DNA from: Paludibacter sp.
GTDB taxonomy: Bacteria > Bacteroidota > Bacteroidia > Bacteroidales > Paludibacteraceae
Reading direction: 5' to 3'
Assembly (NCBI GenBank): GCA_029973975.1
Contig: JARKQF010000139.1
Coordinates: forward strand, 1-43,786
Length of the DNA stretch: 43,786 bases
The notes under the pieces are model-generated. The model ran no database searches, had not been told where the DNA came from, and saw only the letters and a program-made list of their open reading frames with translations. Of this stretch, positions 6,851 to 15,807 are shown piece by piece. A program made the position numbers and the translations under genes. Within the stretch, counting starts at the first letter, position 1, and every line of letters starts with the position of its first letter.

Positions 6851-7825
6851 ATGCGCTATTTTATTACCGGTTGTACCGGCTTTATTGGAATTCATCTTTG
6901 CAGGAAGTTAATTGCTGAAGGGCATGAAGTATTCGGATTGGTTAGGAACCCCGGAAAAATTCCATCTGATCTGTTGGGTAGGTTGAAAGAAATCAAAGGA
7001 GGGGTAGAGATTTTTGAACGTGCAGATTTGATTTTACCCGAAGTAGATGTCGTGATACACCTTGCAGGTGTGACCACGGGTCGTAACAGCAAAGATTATG
7101 AGCGTATGAATTATGAACCCGTGCTTCATCTGCTCGATTGCCTGAACAGGCAGCAGTGGAAGCCGAAACGTTTTATCCTGGCTTCATCGCTTGCTGCAGC
7201 TGGACCAAATATAAACGGGAAGGTTTTACGAGAATCTGATGTGTCCGCTCCGATTGAGCCGTATGGTGTAGCCAAACTCAGGGCGGAGCAACTACTTAGG
7301 TCACAATTGTTTCCAACGACAGCTTTTCGTCCGCCGGCAGTAATCGGGCCGGGTGATCCGGCTATGCTGACCCTTTTTAAAATGGTTAAAAAGGGTTTTG
7401 CTCCACTGCCATCGGGTAAAGTACAGTTGCTGAGCTATATTTATGTCGGCGATCTGGTGGAAGCCATTTACATCATGTCGAAAGAAAATAGTGAAGAACA
7501 TAAATTGTATTTTACAACTGCGGATGATGTAATTACCAACTATGATATAATCAGGGAGATTGCGACTTCTTTACAGAAAAAAGCCTTGATTGTGCGTATC
7601 CCGAAAGGGCTAATCTGGCTGATTATGGTTTTTTCTACAGCTATATCTTATGTGTTCCGGATTCCTAACTTTTATGATTACCGGCAATATAAGCAGATGA
7701 CGGCTCCGGCTTTCGTTTGTGCGGGTGAATTGTTGACAGCCGAAACAGGATGGAAAGCAAAAACCGGACTGGCTGAAGCCATCCGGTTAAGCGCTTTGGG
7801 ATATAAGGAACTCAAGTGGCTGTGA
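6851..7825 (+). CDS. NAD(P)-dependent SDR-family epimerase/dehydratase-like protein
   Basis: 324 aa extended SDR. The cofactor motif GCTGFIG is at residues 7-13, followed by VIHLAG and an active-site Tyr-x-x-x-Lys in PYGVAKLRAEQ, with the upstream Ser in LASSLAAAG. A C-terminal hydrophobic stretch (KGLIWLIMVFSTAISYVF) near residue 255 resembles the membrane-touching segment of 3-beta-HSD-like and UDP-glucose 4-epimerase-like homologues in Bacteroidota. The substrate cannot be told from sequence. It is transcribed alone and converges on the pit gene, with only 8 nt between the two stop codons. Confidence 0.8.
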   Translation: MRYFITGCTGFIGIHLCRKLIAEGHEVFGLVRNPGKIPSDLLGRLKEIKGGVEIFERADLILPEVDVVIHLAGVTTGRNSKDYERMNYEPVLHLLDCLNRQQWKPKRFILASSLAAAGPNINGKVLRESDVSAPIEPYGVAKLRAEQLLRSQLFPTTAFRPPAVIGPGDPAMLTLFKMVKKGFAPLPSGKVQLLSYIYVGDLVEAIYIMSKENSEEHKLYFTTADDVITNYDIIREIATSLQKKALIVRIPKGLIWLIMVFSTAISYVFRIPNFYDYRQYKQMTAPAFVCAGELLTAETGWKAKTGLAEAIRLSALGYKELKWL

Positions 7826-7833
7826 TATTCCTT

Positions 7834-10068
7834 CTATTGTTTCATTTTTACAAGTCTTTTTTGAGATTTCATCAGGTTGCTTGATTGCAAAGCGATGATT
7901 TTTGTTTCGTTTAGCAGGCTGAGGAACAATATACTGTTGCGTGTTCCCGAATCTTTGGATTTTGCTCTTTTGATCTGATTACGGGTTGCCTGCGCATAGT
8001 AATCGGCAATAAGATGTCTCTTTTCGAGTAGATTGTCAAATCGTGAATAATCCCAGGATTGAATCATCGATATGAAGTCAGATGCCACTTCAATAACCTG
8101 TTCGCTTAACTTTGTAAGGTCGTTTACTTGTTCTTTTGTGAATCCCTCGTGGTTATCATTGATGTATTTGAAGCTGGACTCGGTCATTACTTTGAGTGAT
8201 TTTGAGATTTCGTAAAAATAATCAATGACCTGAATGTAGAACTGACCTACCTCTACAGGAGCGCTTTCGAGTCGCTTGAGTGTTGGTACAACCTCATAAT
8301 GCCGGCGATTTTTGTACTTACGGTAAAGAAAATCTGCTTCTTTATGTAATTGATTGAGTTTTTTCCTGTCTTCATTGAACAATCCGTCTAACGTATCTCT
8401 GTAAATCCGGATTGTGGTTTCAATAGCTTCTTCCATCTCATTGGAGCAAGACTGAATCAGATCTGATTCGTTTTTGATTTCAAGCGTGGTTTCTTTGGCT
8501 TCCTCTTTGGCAACACGTTTTTTATGCACCATGGTAAATTGAATGATAAGAACGACCACGAGAATCAGTAGCCCAATGATAGCGTAAACACCACCGTACA
8601 TCAATAGAAATGCAACTGCTGCCGAGGCAGTGAAGGCTGCTACAGCCGTTAGGAACCATCCGCTGATTACGGTTAGTACCCCGGTAATCCGGTATACTGC
8701 GCTCTCGCGTCCCCATGCCCGGTCGGCCAGCGAGGAACCCATGGCAACCATGAATGTTACGTATGTAGTTGATAAAGGCAGTTTTAATGATGTCCCGAGG
8801 GAAATCAGCATGGCTGCAACTGTCAGATTGACTGAAGCTCGTATAAGGTCGAAGGATGGATCGTTTGGTTCTTTCTTTTCAAGGGGTCTAAAACGGCTTT
8901 CGATAAAATCCTTTACTTTTTGCGGAGTGATGTAATTCACAAATTTACCTATACTGAGTGCATTTCTGACCAGTGAACGAGATGCGCCGGTTGAGGAGAA
9001 TTGTTCAAGGCCTTCTCCTTGCCGGGAAAGATTTACTTCTGTTTTGGTAACCGTGCGGGATTTTTTGTTGAACCACAATGCCAGAACCATTATAATTCCG
9101 GAACCTAACAGGAACCTCCAGTCTACATTTACAGCTTCGGATAATCGTCCCATATACAAATTGTCCACGTTGCCGCCCTGAGCTACAAATTCTCCTGCAA
9201 ACTGATAAGAGCTAAGCCCCGCCATGAATACGCCAATGAAATTCACCAGGTCGTTTCCGGCAAATGAGAGCGCCAAAGCAGCAGTGCCGGAAAGGATGAT
9301 GATTTTCAGGATGTTAACTTTAAATGCATGTTGTAACAGAGCCATTAGCCCGGTCATGCCCAGGAATGTGTAAAGCAGGATGATGCCGGTGTGTTCATTG
9401 AGGTACTGCATACTTTCCCCGGAAATCAGCGTGGTGCTTTTCAACCCTTTCAGGATTGCAAAATAAGCAATGGCGGTAAGTGCAATTCCTCCCCAGAGGG
9501 CGCCGACATATTGAAATGATTTTTGGTAATTAAACGAGAAAATAATACGGGAAATATACATAACCACCGAACCGACAGCGAAGGAAAGCAACACGGAGAC
9601 AAAAATACCGGAGATGATTTTAAGTGCTTTGCCGGTATTAATATATTGTGTCAAATCGACCACCTCATTGTTTTGCCAGATAGTGAACAAAGAAACAGCA
9701 ACAGCCGCACCGAGCAATTCGAAAACCAGCGATACGGTTGTAGAAGTGGGTAATCCGAATGTATTGAAGATGTCTAGTAAAATTACATCAGTAATCATAA
9801 CAGCCAAAAATAGCATCATGATACTGGCAAAGGTGAATTTTTCAGGATAAAAAACCCCGCTTCGGGCGATTTCCATCATACCGGTAGAAAAGAAAGAGCC
9901 AATGATTACGCCAACTGAAGCTACGGTAAGAATGACCCATAAAGGAGCAACTCTGGACCCGACGCTTGAATTCAGAAAGTTTACGGCGTCGTTAGCAACT
10001 CCTACTACCAGGTCGAGTGTTGCCAGAGCCAGTAATACGAGTACGATGACAATGTAAATGCTATCCAT
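7834..10068 (-). CDS. Pit-type inorganic phosphate transporter with PhoU-like C-terminal domain
   Basis: 744 aa. The N-terminal part (about 1-510) is a multi-pass PHO4-family permease with both inverted half-signatures, GVANDAVNFLNSSVGSR near residue 23 and FAGNDLVNFIGVFMAG near 265, plus KLPLSTTYVTFMVAMGSSLADRAWG near 440. A cytoplasmic loop of about 80 aa splits the two halves. The last 210 aa form a soluble helical region resembling PhoU/DUF47 proteins. Pit proteins are low-affinity metal-phosphate:H+ symporters in the inner membrane; the tail may tie transport to signalling. Long Pit proteins of this kind occur in other Bacteroidota. The promoter at 10113-10171 carries the best-preserved set of phased 11-bp repeats in the window, so it is probably under PhoB control. 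It converges with the SDR gene. Confidence 0.88.
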   Translation of the reverse strand: MDSIYIVIVLVLLALATLDLVVGVANDAVNFLNSSVGSRVAPLWVILTVASVGVIIGSFFSTGMMEIARSGVFYPEKFTFASIMMLFLAVMITDVILLDIFNTFGLPTSTTVSLVFELLGAAVAVSLFTIWQNNEVVDLTQYINTGKALKIISGIFVSVLLSFAVGSVVMYISRIIFSFNYQKSFQYVGALWGGIALTAIAYFAILKGLKSTTLISGESMQYLNEHTGIILLYTFLGMTGLMALLQHAFKVNILKIIILSGTAALALSFAGNDLVNFIGVFMAGLSSYQFAGEFVAQGGNVDNLYMGRLSEAVNVDWRFLLGSGIIMVLALWFNKKSRTVTKTEVNLSRQGEGLEQFSSTGASRSLVRNALSIGKFVNYITPQKVKDFIESRFRPLEKKEPNDPSFDLIRASVNLTVAAMLISLGTSLKLPLSTTYVTFMVAMGSSLADRAWGRESAVYRITGVLTVISGWFLTAVAAFTASAAVAFLLMYGGVYAIIGLLILVVVLIIQFTMVHKKRVAKEEAKETTLEIKNESDLIQSCSNEMEEAIETTIRIYRDTLDGLFNEDRKKLNQLHKEADFLYRKYKNRRHYEVVPTLKRLESAPVEVGQFYIQVIDYFYEISKSLKVMTESSFKYINDNHEGFTKEQVNDLTKLSEQVIEVASDFISMIQSWDYSRFDNLLEKRHLIADYYAQATRNQIKRAKSKDSGTRNSILFLSLLNETKIIALQSSNLMKSQKRLVKMKQ

Positions 10069-10112
10069 CCCAAACTAATTAATTGATTAAATAATAATTG
10101 TTATTTTCGCTG

Positions 10113-10171
10113 CAAAGGAATGAAATACATGTTACAAACATATTACAAAGTGATGTAAAAAATGTAACAAA
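10113..10171 (-). promoter_or_regulatory. Putative Pho-box promoter of the Pit transporter
   Basis: Read on the minus strand from 10171: TTTGTTACATT, TTTTACATCAC, TTTGTAATATG, TTTGTAACATG (ending at 10128), then 7 nt, then the -7 box TTCCTTTG (10120-10113; one mismatch to TAnnTTTG) and GCAGCG. Units 3 and 4 differ at one position. The same GCAGCG follows the -7 box of the lipoprotein gene at 102. Confidence 0.7.
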
Positions 10172-10177
10172 GTAAAA

Positions 10178-12973
10178 TTATTTCAATGTCCAGTTAACTC
10201 CTAATGACCAGGTTCTTCCTGTGTTGTAGCGTTTGTTGGTGAGTGTTACTCTTTGATTTGTTCCATTTTGTTGATATTCATAGGTTTGCTGCGTAAGATG
10301 ATCCTGTGACAACAAGTCTTTGATACCAAACTTCAGTTCAATTTGCTTCCCCAGTTTTTTATTGAAAGTGAAGTCTATTACATGACGGGGCATTTCGTAA
10401 ATATCAGGGACTTCTACTATAGCTTGATTTAGCTGTGCGGCAACCAGAATTCTTTTTCCTGTCACATTATACATGAGAGATGCAGACAGACCATTATTCT
10501 CCGGTTGATAATATAAGCCGATGTTTACAACATAGGGTGACTGACCCTGTAACGCTCTGTTTCGCTCAGTTTCCTGATCTTCAAATTCCACCATACTGGA
10601 AATTAAAGAAGCGTTCAGATTGACATTCAGGTTTTTTAAACCGATGAAGGCAAGTGATTTTTTTATTTCAAGTTCAAGTCCGATGTTGGTTGCTCCTTTG
10701 GCGTTGTTGAAGGAAAAGAGCGAGCCCTGTCCGATGCTTACCATTTCTATCGGATTCCTGAAGTGTTTGTAAAACGCAGCTAAGGTAAATGTTTCACCCG
10801 GAGTAGGGTAGTGTTCAAAACGAAAATCGATGTTTTGAATGCTTGCAACCTTTAAATCAGGATTTCCTACAATCGAGTTCTTTTCAGTAAAATCGTAATA
10901 AGTTAATGGAGCTATCTCTCTGAATTCCGGTCGATTGATGCTGCGGGAATAAGCGATTCTGAGTAAACTTTTTTCGTTAATATTGTATGAAGTATTCAAT
11001 GAAGGAAAGAAATCAATCTCTGGATTGTCGACTCTTACAGGTGCACTTGCGTGATAATAACCTTGTAGCATGAGGCGGTTGAATTCAGCCCTTAGTCCGG
11101 CGTTGATGTTGAAATTACCTAAAGGCAAAACCAATGCAGCATAACCGGCGGATAACCAGTTCTGAGCTGTGTATGCGTTGGCGATATTGGTTTGTTCGTC
11201 GGCGCTGATTACCTTGCCGGTACCCAGATAAGGTTCTGTAAAAAGAGATTCAAAAGGCAACTGGTTGATTTCAGCAGTGCTCAGGTTGCCGTAAGCATTC
11301 CGGTAGGTGATGCTTCTTTCTCTGAAATTTCTGGTTTTGAATTCATTATAAAGTCCTGCTTTTATAGTAGATTGTTGGTTAATCAGGTTGATTTTCCTTT
11401 CGCGATTCAGGACGGCAGTAACTACATATTCATGGTTGGTCATGTACAAACGCCCGAGTTCATTGATGCTGGGGACATCCGGTAAGACATACTGGTAAAT
11501 GCCGGGAGATACTTCTTTATTGCTACGGTTCTGCCGGTTAGGTTCCATCCGGTTGGCGTAGGCAAGGCCTATGTTCCAGTCAAGCAGGTTGTCGTCCATG
11601 TTTCTGACTCTATGATTTCCACTCAGCTGACCGGAATAAGTCGTTCTGGAAGAGTATTGATTGCTGAAATACTGAAAGTTACTCATTCTGTAATTGTTCC
11701 ATCCTTCCGTATTGGCTGTTTTATCGATGCCAATCTGGTTTAACAGGTTTTTAAATTCCAACCTTGTTCCTTCCGAATTTTGATAGGACCAGTTGTGTAA
11801 AATGCCGATTTTAAAATCGCGGGAATAAATATCCGACGTATAGCGGTATAAATAGATGGGGGTATCATTTGCTTCGTCATATCTTTCGTACATGTAATTC
11901 AACATGTTGTTGCGGGTGCTGTAAGAATTACTATAACTTACCGATGTCATGGTCCCGAGCCGGGCGCCAAAGTCTAAATTCCATTTCTTTCCCATCGAAA
12001 ATGAAAGTTTCTGATTTGGAAGTGCAATCAACGGTTGAGCAATCCATTGGGATGGTAATTGTAATGCAGCTGCATCTCTTTGGGTTATGGAGATTTCATT
12101 CAGATTGGCCGGAAAACCGGCTGGTAATGCACGATTGACAGAGCCCAAACCGAATAGATCCATCGGCATTAAATCCGGTAACAACATTTCTTTAAAAGTG
12201 GTTACATCATTATAGGCGACCCCGTATTCTACCTGCATGAAATCATCATCCGGAATGTTTTTAGTTGTGATTTTAATAAAACCTCCTGTAGCTTCTGCCG
12301 CATGTTCTGCTGATCCGGTTTTATAAATTAATAAATTGTCGATCATGTTACTGGGGATGGCGTCAAAGGAAAATGCCTTTACGTCCGTTTCGCTGCTTGG
12401 CGTTGCCGCATTGTTGAGCCAAACGTTGTTGTAGCGTTGATTCAGACCTCTGACAATGATGAAGCGATTGTCCTGAATGGTTACGCCGGGTATCCTTTTT
12501 ACGACTTCGGAAGCGTCTCTGTCGAGCGTTCTTCCTATTTGCTGAGATGAGATGCCGCTAACCACCTGGAGAGAAGTCCGGACACTCCTGAGCATCGACA
12601 GATCTGTGTCGGTTTTCATACGGGCCACAACCTGTACGCTTTCGAGTTCCATGGAAGCTTCTTCCATCTCAATATTGAGTATGGCTGGCTGATTTCTTGT
12701 AACGATTATATCCGTAATTTTACGTGTGGTGTATGATACATAGGAAACGATGAGCGTATATTTACCCGGTGCGATTTTAATTTCAAAATTACCGTCGATA
12801 TCAGCCGTTGTTCCGGTGGTAGTTCCCTCGACAAGGATCGCTGCACCGGTGAGAGGTTCGTTGTATTTCCGGTCGGTAACAGTCCCTTTGATAACAGACT
12901 GAGCCTGCATGGGGACGGAGATTGTAATGAGAAACAGAATGATGGATAAATAAAAAAATTGACCTTTCGTCAT
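10178..12973 (-). CDS. TonB-dependent outer-membrane receptor, putatively phosphate-regulated
   Basis: 931 aa from the ATG ending at 12973. An upstream in-frame ATG at 13003 lies inside the -7 box (13001-13008) and cannot be in the mRNA. The signal peptide ends PMQAQS; a carboxypeptidase-regulatory-like domain covers about residues 27-110 (IKGTVTDRKYNEPLTGAAILVEG, DIDGNFEIKIAPGKYTLIVSYVSY). Then come the plug (about 120-240, with RIPGVTIQDNRFIIVRGLNQRYNNVWLNNA) and a long beta-barrel with typical Bacteroidota features (LRIAYSRSINRPEFREIAP near the middle of the barrel). It is not followed by a SusD homologue, so it is not a glycan PUL. Its promoter has the phased repeats seen at phoB and pit, suggesting uptake of a phosphorus compound or a metal needed under phosphate limitation. 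A TetR gene lies just upstream on the same strand. Confidence 0.88.
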   Translation of the reverse strand: MTKGQFFYLSIILFLITISVPMQAQSVIKGTVTDRKYNEPLTGAAILVEGTTTGTTADIDGNFEIKIAPGKYTLIVSYVSYTTRKITDIIVTRNQPAILNIEMEEASMELESVQVVARMKTDTDLSMLRSVRTSLQVVSGISSQQIGRTLDRDASEVVKRIPGVTIQDNRFIIVRGLNQRYNNVWLNNAATPSSETDVKAFSFDAIPSNMIDNLLIYKTGSAEHAAEATGGFIKITTKNIPDDDFMQVEYGVAYNDVTTFKEMLLPDLMPMDLFGLGSVNRALPAGFPANLNEISITQRDAAALQLPSQWIAQPLIALPNQKLSFSMGKKWNLDFGARLGTMTSVSYSNSYSTRNNMLNYMYERYDEANDTPIYLYRYTSDIYSRDFKIGILHNWSYQNSEGTRLEFKNLLNQIGIDKTANTEGWNNYRMSNFQYFSNQYSSRTTYSGQLSGNHRVRNMDDNLLDWNIGLAYANRMEPNRQNRSNKEVSPGIYQYVLPDVPSINELGRLYMTNHEYVVTAVLNRERKINLINQQSTIKAGLYNEFKTRNFRERSITYRNAYGNLSTAEINQLPFESLFTEPYLGTGKVISADEQTNIANAYTAQNWLSAGYAALVLPLGNFNINAGLRAEFNRLMLQGYYHASAPVRVDNPEIDFFPSLNTSYNINEKSLLRIAYSRSINRPEFREIAPLTYYDFTEKNSIVGNPDLKVASIQNIDFRFEHYPTPGETFTLAAFYKHFRNPIEMVSIGQGSLFSFNNAKGATNIGLELEIKKSLAFIGLKNLNVNLNASLISSMVEFEDQETERNRALQGQSPYVVNIGLYYQPENNGLSASLMYNVTGKRILVAAQLNQAIVEVPDIYEMPRHVIDFTFNKKLGKQIELKFGIKDLLSQDHLTQQTYEYQQNGTNQRVTLTNKRYNTGRTWSLGVNWTLK

Positions 12974-13000
12974 TGCAGTATTGTGTTTGAAATTTTGCTG

Positions 13001-13059
13001 CAAAACTACGAAACGTGTATTTCAGAAATAAGAAGAAGATGTTACAATCAGGCTACAAG
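13001..13059 (-). promoter_or_regulatory. Putative Pho-box promoter of the TonB-dependent receptor
   Basis: The -7 box TAGTTTTG is on the minus strand at 13008-13001. In-phase 11-bp units, read from 13059 downwards, are CTTGTAGCCTG, ATTGTAACATC, TTCTTCTTATT and TCTGAAATACA (ending 13016), then a 7-nt gap. The two distal units match TTTGTAACATG at 8 and 9 of 11 positions; the proximal two are weak. This is the weakest of the five sites. Confidence 0.45.
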
Positions 13060-13077
13060 CATTATGAGGCAGCGCAA

Positions 13078-13680
13078 TTAATTGCTGTAAGGCATTTTAT
13101 CAATTTTGATGCCGTTAAAGATGAACTCGATGATATTGTATTTGTTTTCCTCGAATGCTTTTGTCAGTGTTTTACGAATATAGGGCACCTCCAATCCTTT
13201 GATGGCATGAAAAACAACCACAGAAGACAAATCCAGATCCATTTTCTTGAAAATTTTTTGTTCAATACCTTCTTCGAGTATGTCGCGAATCATTTTGATT
13301 TCAGCCATGTCGATTTTTCTCCGGGCACGTTCCACTTCGTAAATGTCACGAAAGAAGTCGGCGCTAAGCGAGCCGTTGCGGTTTACGATGTATTTTACTG
13401 CATCAAGGTGTGTAATGGCAATATTTCGCAGTTTGGTGTCGGGTGCATAAGCTTCCTGTGAAACCCGGGCCAGTTCTTCCAACAAGAATGTCAGCTCTTT
13501 GTCGATTACCGCTTTAAAAATTTCGTCTTTGTTGTTAAAGTAAGTGTAAAGCGTACGTCTCCCTTTTTTAGATGCTTCTGCGATATCATTCATGGTAATA
13601 TTGCGCTTACCGTGAGTGGCAAACAAGTCGCGGGCGACTTCAATCAGCATTTTCTTGGTTTTGGAGATTTTCTTCGACAT
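13078..13680 (-). CDS. TetR/AcrR-family transcriptional regulator
   Basis: 200 aa from the ATG ending at 13680; a longer frame opening at 13713 would start upstream of the -7 box at 13703-13710. The N-terminal helix-turn-helix (about 10-57) reads ILIEVA-like then NITMNDIAEASKKGRRTLYTYFNNKDEIFKAVI, typical of TetR proteins. The C-terminal ligand-binding part is helical and unassigned. It lies upstream of the TonB receptor gene on the same strand, with about 100 nt between the two coding regions, and has its own promoter. It could regulate itself or the receptor; no clear palindromic operator was found. Confidence 0.85.
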   Translation of the reverse strand: MSKKISKTKKMLIEVARDLFATHGKRNITMNDIAEASKKGRRTLYTYFNNKDEIFKAVIDKELTFLLEELARVSQEAYAPDTKLRNIAITHLDAVKYIVNRNGSLSADFFRDIYEVERARRKIDMAEIKMIRDILEEGIEQKIFKKMDLDLSSVVVFHAIKGLEVPYIRKTLTKAFEENKYNIIEFIFNGIKIDKMPYSN

Positions 13681-13702
13681 ACTTGATTCAGTTAAAGCTT
13701 TG

Positions 13703-13733
13703 CAAATATACAATAATTGCTCAGATTAACAAA
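13703..13733 (-). promoter_or_regulatory. Canonical Bacteroidota promoter of the TetR gene
   Basis: On the minus strand, TTTG (13733-13730), a 19-nt spacer and the -7 box TATATTTG (13710-13703). It sets the TetR start at 13680. Confidence 0.6.
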
Positions 13734-13907
13734 TTTTGTGTTGAAAATATGATAAATTAAGATAGATGAAAGGATAGACTCCGTTTTTCAGGTAAATCCG
13801 GGATAATCAATCTAATACCAGGTGTTTTTTTGCCGGTTTTTTATGCTTACCTTTGCCGGTTCATTTGTCGAACGTTTAAAAATTGCCGGTTGCCGGCTTT
13901 ATTTGTC

Positions 13908-15032
13908 ATGCTTTCAGATGTTTCCGGTAAAAGGGTGGATGAACTTTTTCAGACTCCGATTGTACAGCAAACTGCTTTTTGGTCACGCGTAAAAAATCAG
14001 TTAGGGGCTTCTACTGTGGCCGTGAATTTTAAATCCAGAAGAAAAAGATTATTTCAGGATGCTGCCTCGGATGATTACATTCATTCGGATGTATTGGTGA
14101 TTTTGCAACAGATTAACCGGCACGACTACATTGCTTATGTGCCTTACGGACCCGAGATTGAACCGGATGAGGAAAATCAGGGGCGGTTTCTGGAGGAAAT
14201 GTCGGAGTGTCTGCGTTCTTTTCTCCCGTTGAATTGTATCATGATTCGCTACGACCTTTGCTGGGAATCGTATTGGGCGAAAGACAGTGCTAATTTTGAT
14301 GAAAGTGGGAACTGGTTGGGTGAACCGGCAATTAATGCACAGGAATTGAGATTCAACTTCAATACCTCAAACTGGAACTTTCAGAAAGCTCAATTTAATA
14401 TCTTGCCTTCAAATACTATTTTTGTAGATTTGAGACCTGATGTGCAAACGGTTTTGAAAGAAATGAAGCCGAAAACGCGCTATAACATCGGACTATCGGT
14501 AAAAAGAGGGGTGGAAGTACGTACGGCGGGACTGGAAAGTATAGATATATGGTATCAGCTTTACAGGGAAACCGCGGCCAGAAATAACTTTCTCCTGAAT
14601 GATATCCGTTATTTTGAAGCTATCCTGAAAGCCAGGGCGGAGCATACTTCTTCACCGGCTGAGGTACGTTTGCTCATCGCTGAGTCCGACAAAATTCCAT
14701 TGGCTGCCATGTTTCTCATCATCTCAGGTAACAGAGGATCGTATCTGTATGGAGCCTCTTCGTCTTCAAACAGGAATCTGATGGCTACTTATGCTCTGCA
14801 ATGGGAAGCCATGAAAATTTCAAAAGAACATGGGTGTACCGAATATGACATGTTCGGGGTAGCGCCAAATCCGGATACTGCACATCCTCTGTATGGGTTA
14901 TACAAGTTTAAAGTAGGCTTCGGAGGGAATATCTACCACAGTATGGGATGCTGGGATTATCCACTGCATAAAGAAAAATACAATCAGTTTAAATCAGCAG
15001 AATTGTTGAGTCAGGGCTTTCATATCAGCTGA
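13908..15032 (+). CDS. FemAB/GNAT-like acyltransferase
   Basis: 374 aa from the ATG at 13908. A longer frame from 13830 would begin before the -7-like TACCTTTG at 13848-13855. The C-terminal half contains FemAB-type features: MKPKTRYNIGLSVKRGVEVR, then IPLAAMFLIISGNRGSYLYGASSSSNRNLMATYALQWEAMKISKEHGCTEYDMFGV, and the ending GLYKFKVGFGGNIYHSMGCWDYPL, where a Lys-Phe-Lys-x-Gly-Phe-Gly pattern is typical of the family. FemX/FemAB proteins move amino acids from tRNA onto lipid II, but many Bacteroidota with directly cross-linked peptidoglycan carry relatives of unknown substrate. No aminoacyl-tRNA enzyme or murein gene is adjacent. The role is therefore only class-level: a cell-envelope aminoacyl or acyl transfer enzyme. 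Confidence 0.75.
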   Translation: MLSDVSGKRVDELFQTPIVQQTAFWSRVKNQLGASTVAVNFKSRRKRLFQDAASDDYIHSDVLVILQQINRHDYIAYVPYGPEIEPDEENQGRFLEEMSECLRSFLPLNCIMIRYDLCWESYWAKDSANFDESGNWLGEPAINAQELRFNFNTSNWNFQKAQFNILPSNTIFVDLRPDVQTVLKEMKPKTRYNIGLSVKRGVEVRTAGLESIDIWYQLYRETAARNNFLLNDIRYFEAILKARAEHTSSPAEVRLLIAESDKIPLAAMFLIISGNRGSYLYGASSSSNRNLMATYALQWEAMKISKEHGCTEYDMFGVAPNPDTAHPLYGLYKFKVGFGGNIYHSMGCWDYPLHKEKYNQFKSAELLSQGFHIS

Positions 15033-15256
15033 TTTTTACAATTATATTTCAGAAAAAGATTTGTTCAACAAAAAATGTATGTTTGTTGTTAGTAAATAAG
15101 TGAAATAAAGTATCTTTACATCCGTATTTTAGATGATTCAGTCGTATTTGCATGAAATCAAAATAAGATTTGTAGAAAGAGCTTAAAGACGGAATTGCTG
15201 ACAAATAAAACAAACAAAAGCAAATAAATAAAAAAGTAAAAATAAAATTTAATCGT

Positions 15257-15793
15257 ATGAAAAAGTCAATTTTGAAAATATTTATATTAGTATTTATTTT
15301 TTCTTCCTGTGAAGATTTGAGTAAATTAACACAGTTTAAAATGGATTTTAAAGAATCTGTAACGATTCAGAAATCAGTGCCGTTTGATACGCCGTTTGAC
15401 TTTTTTACTCCTGATATTCAAACCAATTCTGAATCTGTTTTTGCAGTCAATAACACCAGCAAAGATTTAGTTGAACAAATTAAGTTAACTCAACTCAAAT
15501 TGACACTCAAATCTCCCTCAGAAGGGGATTTCGGATTTCTAAAATCCATCAGTATTTTTGTTTCAGCAGGTAGTGACTTGCCGGAAATTAAAGTTGCCTG
15601 GAAAGATAATATACCTCTTACGGCGGGCAAAGAACTTGTGCTGGATGTAACAAATGCTGATTTGCAGGAGTATATAAAAAAGGACTCATTTAAACTCAAA
15701 CTCAATACGGTTACGCGTAAAATCCTGGGTTCAGATTATCAGATTGATTTATATACGGAATTTTTAGTTGATGTGAAGGTACTGGGATTATAA
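15257..15793 (+). CDS. Hypothetical lipoprotein
   Basis: 178 aa. Short basic N-terminus, hydrophobic core and lipobox FIFSSC with Cys18, followed by acidic EDL (a surface-export-like signal). The rest is beta-rich (VTIQKSVPFDTPFDFFTPDIQ; LKLTLKSPSEGDFGFLKSISIFVSAG) without recognised motifs; it resembles small Bacteroidota adhesin-like or binding lipoproteins. First of a same-strand run with the deacetylase (14-nt gap) and another lipoprotein, so an operon is likely. The function is unknown. The spacer 15033-15256 is AT-rich, with a degenerate TATCTTTA at 15111 as the only promoter-like element. Confidence 0.7.
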   Translation: MKKSILKIFILVFIFSSCEDLSKLTQFKMDFKESVTIQKSVPFDTPFDFFTPDIQTNSESVFAVNNTSKDLVEQIKLTQLKLTLKSPSEGDFGFLKSISIFVSAGSDLPEIKVAWKDNIPLTAGKELVLDVTNADLQEYIKKDSFKLKLNTVTRKILGSDYQIDLYTEFLVDVKVLGL

Positions 15794-15807
15794 TTATATT
15801 GAGTTAA

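Noticed and set aside
13015-13461. Open frame on the plus strand opposite the TetR gene (148 codons)
   Set aside because: It lies wholly across the TetR coding region and its upstream promoter, and has no recognisable domain or signal; it is a shadow of the real gene.
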